Assembly (NCBI RefSeq): GCF_000328475.2
Contig: NC_026489.1
Span: 558,001-622,000 of the forward strand
Source of the DNA: Mycosarcoma maydis
Taxonomy: Eukaryota > Basidiomycota > Ustilaginomycetes > Ustilaginales
Direction of reading: 5' to 3'
DNA length: 64,000 bases
Numbering within the stretch: position 1 is the first letter of the stretch; each line of letters starts with the position of its first letter. The notes under the pieces were generated by a model. That model was not told the DNA's origin and made no database searches. It saw only the letters and a program-made list of their open reading frames with translations. Below, one piece after another: positions 60,653 to 64,000 of the stretch. The position numbers and the translations under genes are program-made.

Positions 60653-63393
60653 TTAAAGCTTGTCATAGTACTGGTCCAGCGCAGGGATGTTCTCCTTGAG
60701 ACCCTTGCGCTTTCGGATGGCGGTGACAATGTCGAGCGTCTTACCGGCCTCAAGAGGAGTTCCGGGCAGGAGCTGCCAGTGGTCGAAGACGGACTGAGGG
60801 AAAGCCTGACCCGAGGTGGCCTGTCGCAGATCGGCGTTGAAACCGAACGACTCGTTGACGGGCAGGTAAGCCTTGACGGTAACCATCGGGGTACCGACAC
60901 GAGGCTCCTCGGAGAAGACGTGGCCACGGCGCCTGTTGAGGCACGAGTAGATACCACCAAGACCAGAGTCGGGGCACTGGATCTCGACAAGGTAGACGGG
61001 CTCCTGGATACCGGGCTGAGCGAGCAGAGCGGCAGCGTAGCAGACACGTCGGCAAGTGGGGATCAGCTGTCCACCACCACGGTGGATGGCGTCCGTGTGC
61101 AGGGTAACATCGAGGATGTTGAAGCGCGTACCACGCATGGGCTCCTCGGCGCAGACACCCTCCTTGGTGGCCCACTGGAAGGCGGCGACACACGAGTCCT
61201 TGATTTCGTTGAGGTACTGAACACCCTTGGTGACATCAACGAGCAGGTTAGGGCCCGTAGTCTCGGGACCGAAGCACCAAATCTTACGAGCGTCAGTCAC
61301 GTCCCAACCGAAGTCGTCAGCAAGGACACGAGCACGGGCCTTGAAGTCGTCACGAGGAGTCATCTTGCCGGCCTCAATGAGACGCGAAAGCTCCTCGTCA
61401 ATGGGCTGAGCCTTGACAAAGAGACGGTTGTGCTTGTTCTGCGACTTGGAGAGGGCGACCATCGACGATTCCGCCTGGACGGTCTCACGGTAACCAACGA
61501 CGGGATCCGAGATCTTAAGAGGAATCTGGGCATGGTCCTCTTCGAGATCCTTGAGGACAATCTCGAGGTGGAGCTCACCAGCACCGGCAACAATGTGCTC
61601 ACCGGTTTCGGCGATCCAAGCCTGTACACAGGGGTCCGACTTGGAGAGACGCTTCAGACCTTCGACAAGCTTGGGCAAGTCGTTGGCGTTCTTGACCTCG
61701 ACGGCGACCTGGACGACGGGCGAAACCGAGAACTTCATGACCTTGAGGTTGTGGGCAGTCTCGGAGCTGGTGAGGGTACCGGACTTGAGCAAGAACTGGT
61801 CGACACCGACCAGACCAAGAATGTTACCGGCGGGGCAGTCCTCGATGGGCTCAACGTAACGACCCATCATGAGCACAGTACGCTGAATCGACTTGACGAA
61901 GAGGTCTTCCTTCTTACCGGGCGTGTAGTTGGGACCCTGGATACGGATCTTGGGGCCCGACTTGACGGTGCCGGAGAAGATACGGCCGAAGGCGTAGAAT
62001 CGGCCCTTGTCCGAGGTGGGGACCATCTTGGAGACGTAGAGCATCAGGGGACCCTTGGGGTCACAGTCACGGATACCGATGGCCGACTCGTCATCGAGGG
62101 GACCCTCGTAGAGGGTCTCGACACGGTAGCGCTGCGCAGTGACGGGCGAGGGAAGGTGGATGACAATCATCTCCAGAAGGGCGTCACCAGCGGGGAGGAA
62201 CTTGCGCATGGCAACCTTGAGGAGCTGCTTGCCCTCGAGGTCCTGCTCATCCTGGGTGAGCTTGACCTCGAGCTTTTCGAGGATCTTGGGGATCTCGTCC
62301 TTCTTGAAGTTCATGATGGCGTCAAAGACACGGAAGATGGGGTCGAGCACGAACATGTTGAAGGCACGCTCAAGGGGCTTGCCATCGGCATCAGTGTCCT
62401 TGGTGGTCCACTTCTTGGTCTTGGGGTTGAAGAAGTTGTCGCCCCAGAGCTTGACCATCATCTTGTCCTTGTCGACACCGAACTTCTTAGCGTAACGGTT
62501 GGCAAACTGGCGGAGGGTGAAAGCCCAGCCGTGGAGACCCGAAGCGAAGGCGACGGTTCCCTTTTCAGGATAGACCTGGCTCTCGCCGAGCACGGGGTCG
62601 TTGTAGGTGGCGATAACGACGTTGACGGACTCAATGGTACGCATAAAGGACTGGTAGAGGTCCTCCTTGCCGACCTGCAGCTCGAGAAGAGCACGGTCGA
62701 CCTTGTTCAAGCAGACGACGGGCTTGATACGCTCGGTAAGCGCCTGTCGGAGCACGGTCTCGGTCTGGACGCAGACACCCTCGATACAGTCGACAACAAC
62801 CAGGGCACCGTCAGTGACACGGAGGGCAGCGGTAACCTCGGAGGAAAAGTCGACGTGACCGGGCGAGTCGATAAGGTTGATCAAGAACTCGTTACCGTCC
62901 TTCTTCTGAGAGATGGCCTCGAGGGCGTCCTTCTCCATGGGGAAGTACATGGAGATGGCGGTGGACTTGATGGTAATACCACGCTCCTTCTCATCATCAC
63001 GGGTGTCCATGAAACGAGTGTCACCAGCCTTGGCACCGGCGATAATACCGGCCTTGGAAACGAGCGAGTCGGTAAGGGTGGATTTGCCGTGGTCGACGTG
63101 GGCAATCACCGACATGTTACGAATGTTGGTGGGCTTGTCCATGAGGCCACGGATCTCGTCGACGGTGAAGCTGTAAAAGTGCAACGCAGAAAAAGGTACG
63201 GGCGAATGCAACAACGGTCAATACATGTTCTGTGGCCACACCTGCGGAACAGCACCGCCATCCCGACCAGACAAGTTGCTCAAGGATGAGACCTGTCGCG
63301 GCAGAGAAACGAGATCGAGCCTTATCCGCCTGAAAATGGGCACGCGGCGTGGGGTGGGGCGATGACGCGTGTTGTCAATACTCACTTAACCAT
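60653..63393 (-). CDS. EFT1: Translation elongation factor 2
   Basis: GTPase that moves peptidyl-tRNA from A to P site on the ribosome. Exons 63386-63393 (8 nt, ATGGTTAA) and 60653-63170; the 215-bp intron has GTGAGT and TTACAG. The join gives [20 protein letters not shown], the usual EF2 start, and 841 residues, the standard length. G1 loop AHVDHGKST at 26-34, switch region [21 protein letters not shown], and NKVD. The diphthamide His lies in [11 protein letters not shown] near residue 698, and the C-terminus is LDQYYDKL. Codon use is strongly biased, which creates a 957-codon open frame on the other strand that is not a gene. The symbol is borrowed from yeast. Confidence 0.97.
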
Positions 63394-64000
63394 CTTGACT
63401 GAACACTAGCGTCGATGCGCTGAGGAACGAGGGAGATGGGTAGGATGGGGTGGAGGGGAGGTTGGTGGAAGAAGGGGGACAAAGTCTGATACGGTGGTTT
63501 CTACCTCAAGCCAGCCAACGACAGCGGCGACAGCGAACACAGTCTTGAAGCTGAGAAATTTGCGGTTGGACAAGGCAACGTAGAATCATTTAGACAAGTG
63601 CGCCGACGCTTTTCCTCGAGGCAGCAGCTGAGTCTGAGCCCAGCCACTGTCTTGAGCTCGCATGGGAAAATCCAAGAGGAAAAAAAATTTTAGACAGAGC
63701 AACGCGCGAGAAAGAGAGAGAGGGAGTGCCAGAGTGAGGAAGCGGCATACCTGCCATAGCGAATGACAAGCCGTTCATCTTGTCAAATTTTCTCGCCTGC
63801 TCAGCGCAGCCCGCAGCCGGCAGCCGCAGAAAAAGAAACCCCTCAGGCCGCTTTTGGCTTTATGCCTCTGTTCAGAAGCCCGATTCGCCCGCCTATTCTT
63901 TTTACCTTGTTTCCAATACAAATCCTGATTCTCGTGATTAGTCAAGGTACACCAGACCTGTATTCTGAGAAGAACTGCGCACAAACCAACCCAACACCTG
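63394..64000. other. EF2 upstream region
   Basis: 607 bp to the right edge. On the minus strand it is pyrimidine-rich near the EF2 ATG, as expected of a highly expressed gene. A minus-strand ATG at 63778 is followed by a GTATGC donor-like site, so a 5' UTR intron or a small upstream frame is possible. Nothing else recognised. Confidence 0.5.

Noticed and set aside
60416..63289. 957-codon open frame antisense to EF2
   Set aside because: It mirrors EF2 over its whole length and has no family match by eye. Strong codon bias of EF2 removes stop codons on the other strand, which explains it.
63590..63778. 62-codon minus-strand frame upstream of EF2
   Set aside because: Starts with ATG and has a donor-like GTATGC after nine codons, but no family or acceptor could be fixed; more likely part of an EF2 leader.

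Overview
The window is nuclear DNA of a basidiomycete, most likely a smut fungus of the Ustilago/Sporisorium type. The gene density is about one gene per 2.5 kb. Many long coding regions have no intron, and the few introns are short with GTRNGT/YAG borders. Proteins rich in Ser, Gln and Ala, and families such as MSH3, CWC25, RPB2, chitin synthase and an ABCG half-transporter, fit this. The species call is an inference. No transposon, rRNA or tRNA gene, CRISPR array or virus was recognised.

Layout, left to right: MSH3 mismatch repair (minus, cut by the left edge); BET2 Rab geranylgeranyltransferase beta (plus, five exons); NAA20 acetyltransferase (minus); a 1,734-residue disordered protein (minus); a 3.5 kb stretch with no gene I can support; RPB2 (minus, two exons), divergent from CWC25 (plus); a BTB protein with a split domain (plus); a secreted histidine acid phosphatase (minus); a 1,180-residue low-complexity protein (minus); TSR3 (minus); isocitrate lyase (plus); an ABCG half-transporter (plus); an atypical SDR (plus, four exons); the 25-residue ribosomal protein eL41 (minus); RPB6 (minus, three exons), divergent from a chitin synthase (plus, two exons); a WDR75/Utp17-like ribosome-biogenesis protein (plus); a tautomerase of the cis-CaaD-like type (plus, four exons); a Zn2Cys6 transcription factor (plus); PEX11 (minus); and translation elongation factor 2 (minus, with an 8-nt first coding exon).

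The genes are mostly housekeeping and do not form one pathway. Themes recur: transcription (RPB2, RPB6), ribosome production and translation (TSR3, Utp17-like, eL41, EF2), and peroxisome/glyoxylate metabolism (isocitrate lyase, PEX11). eL41, RPB6, the SDR and the tautomerase had to be assembled from short exons or a very short frame.

The most striking signal is between the genes. A 10-bp element, consensus AYTCGTGAYT (reverse ARTCACGART), occurs at least 50 times by eye. It often forms overlapping arrays with a 7-bp period. It is essentially confined to non-coding DNA; one copy supplies the start codon of the BTB gene. Chance predicts about 0.5 copies in 64 kb at equal base composition. Other items are a 14 x 9-bp minisatellite, a cluster of three simple repeats, two adjacent hairpins that could mark a non-coding RNA, a 26-nt microexon and a Tyr-to-Phe change at the SDR active site.
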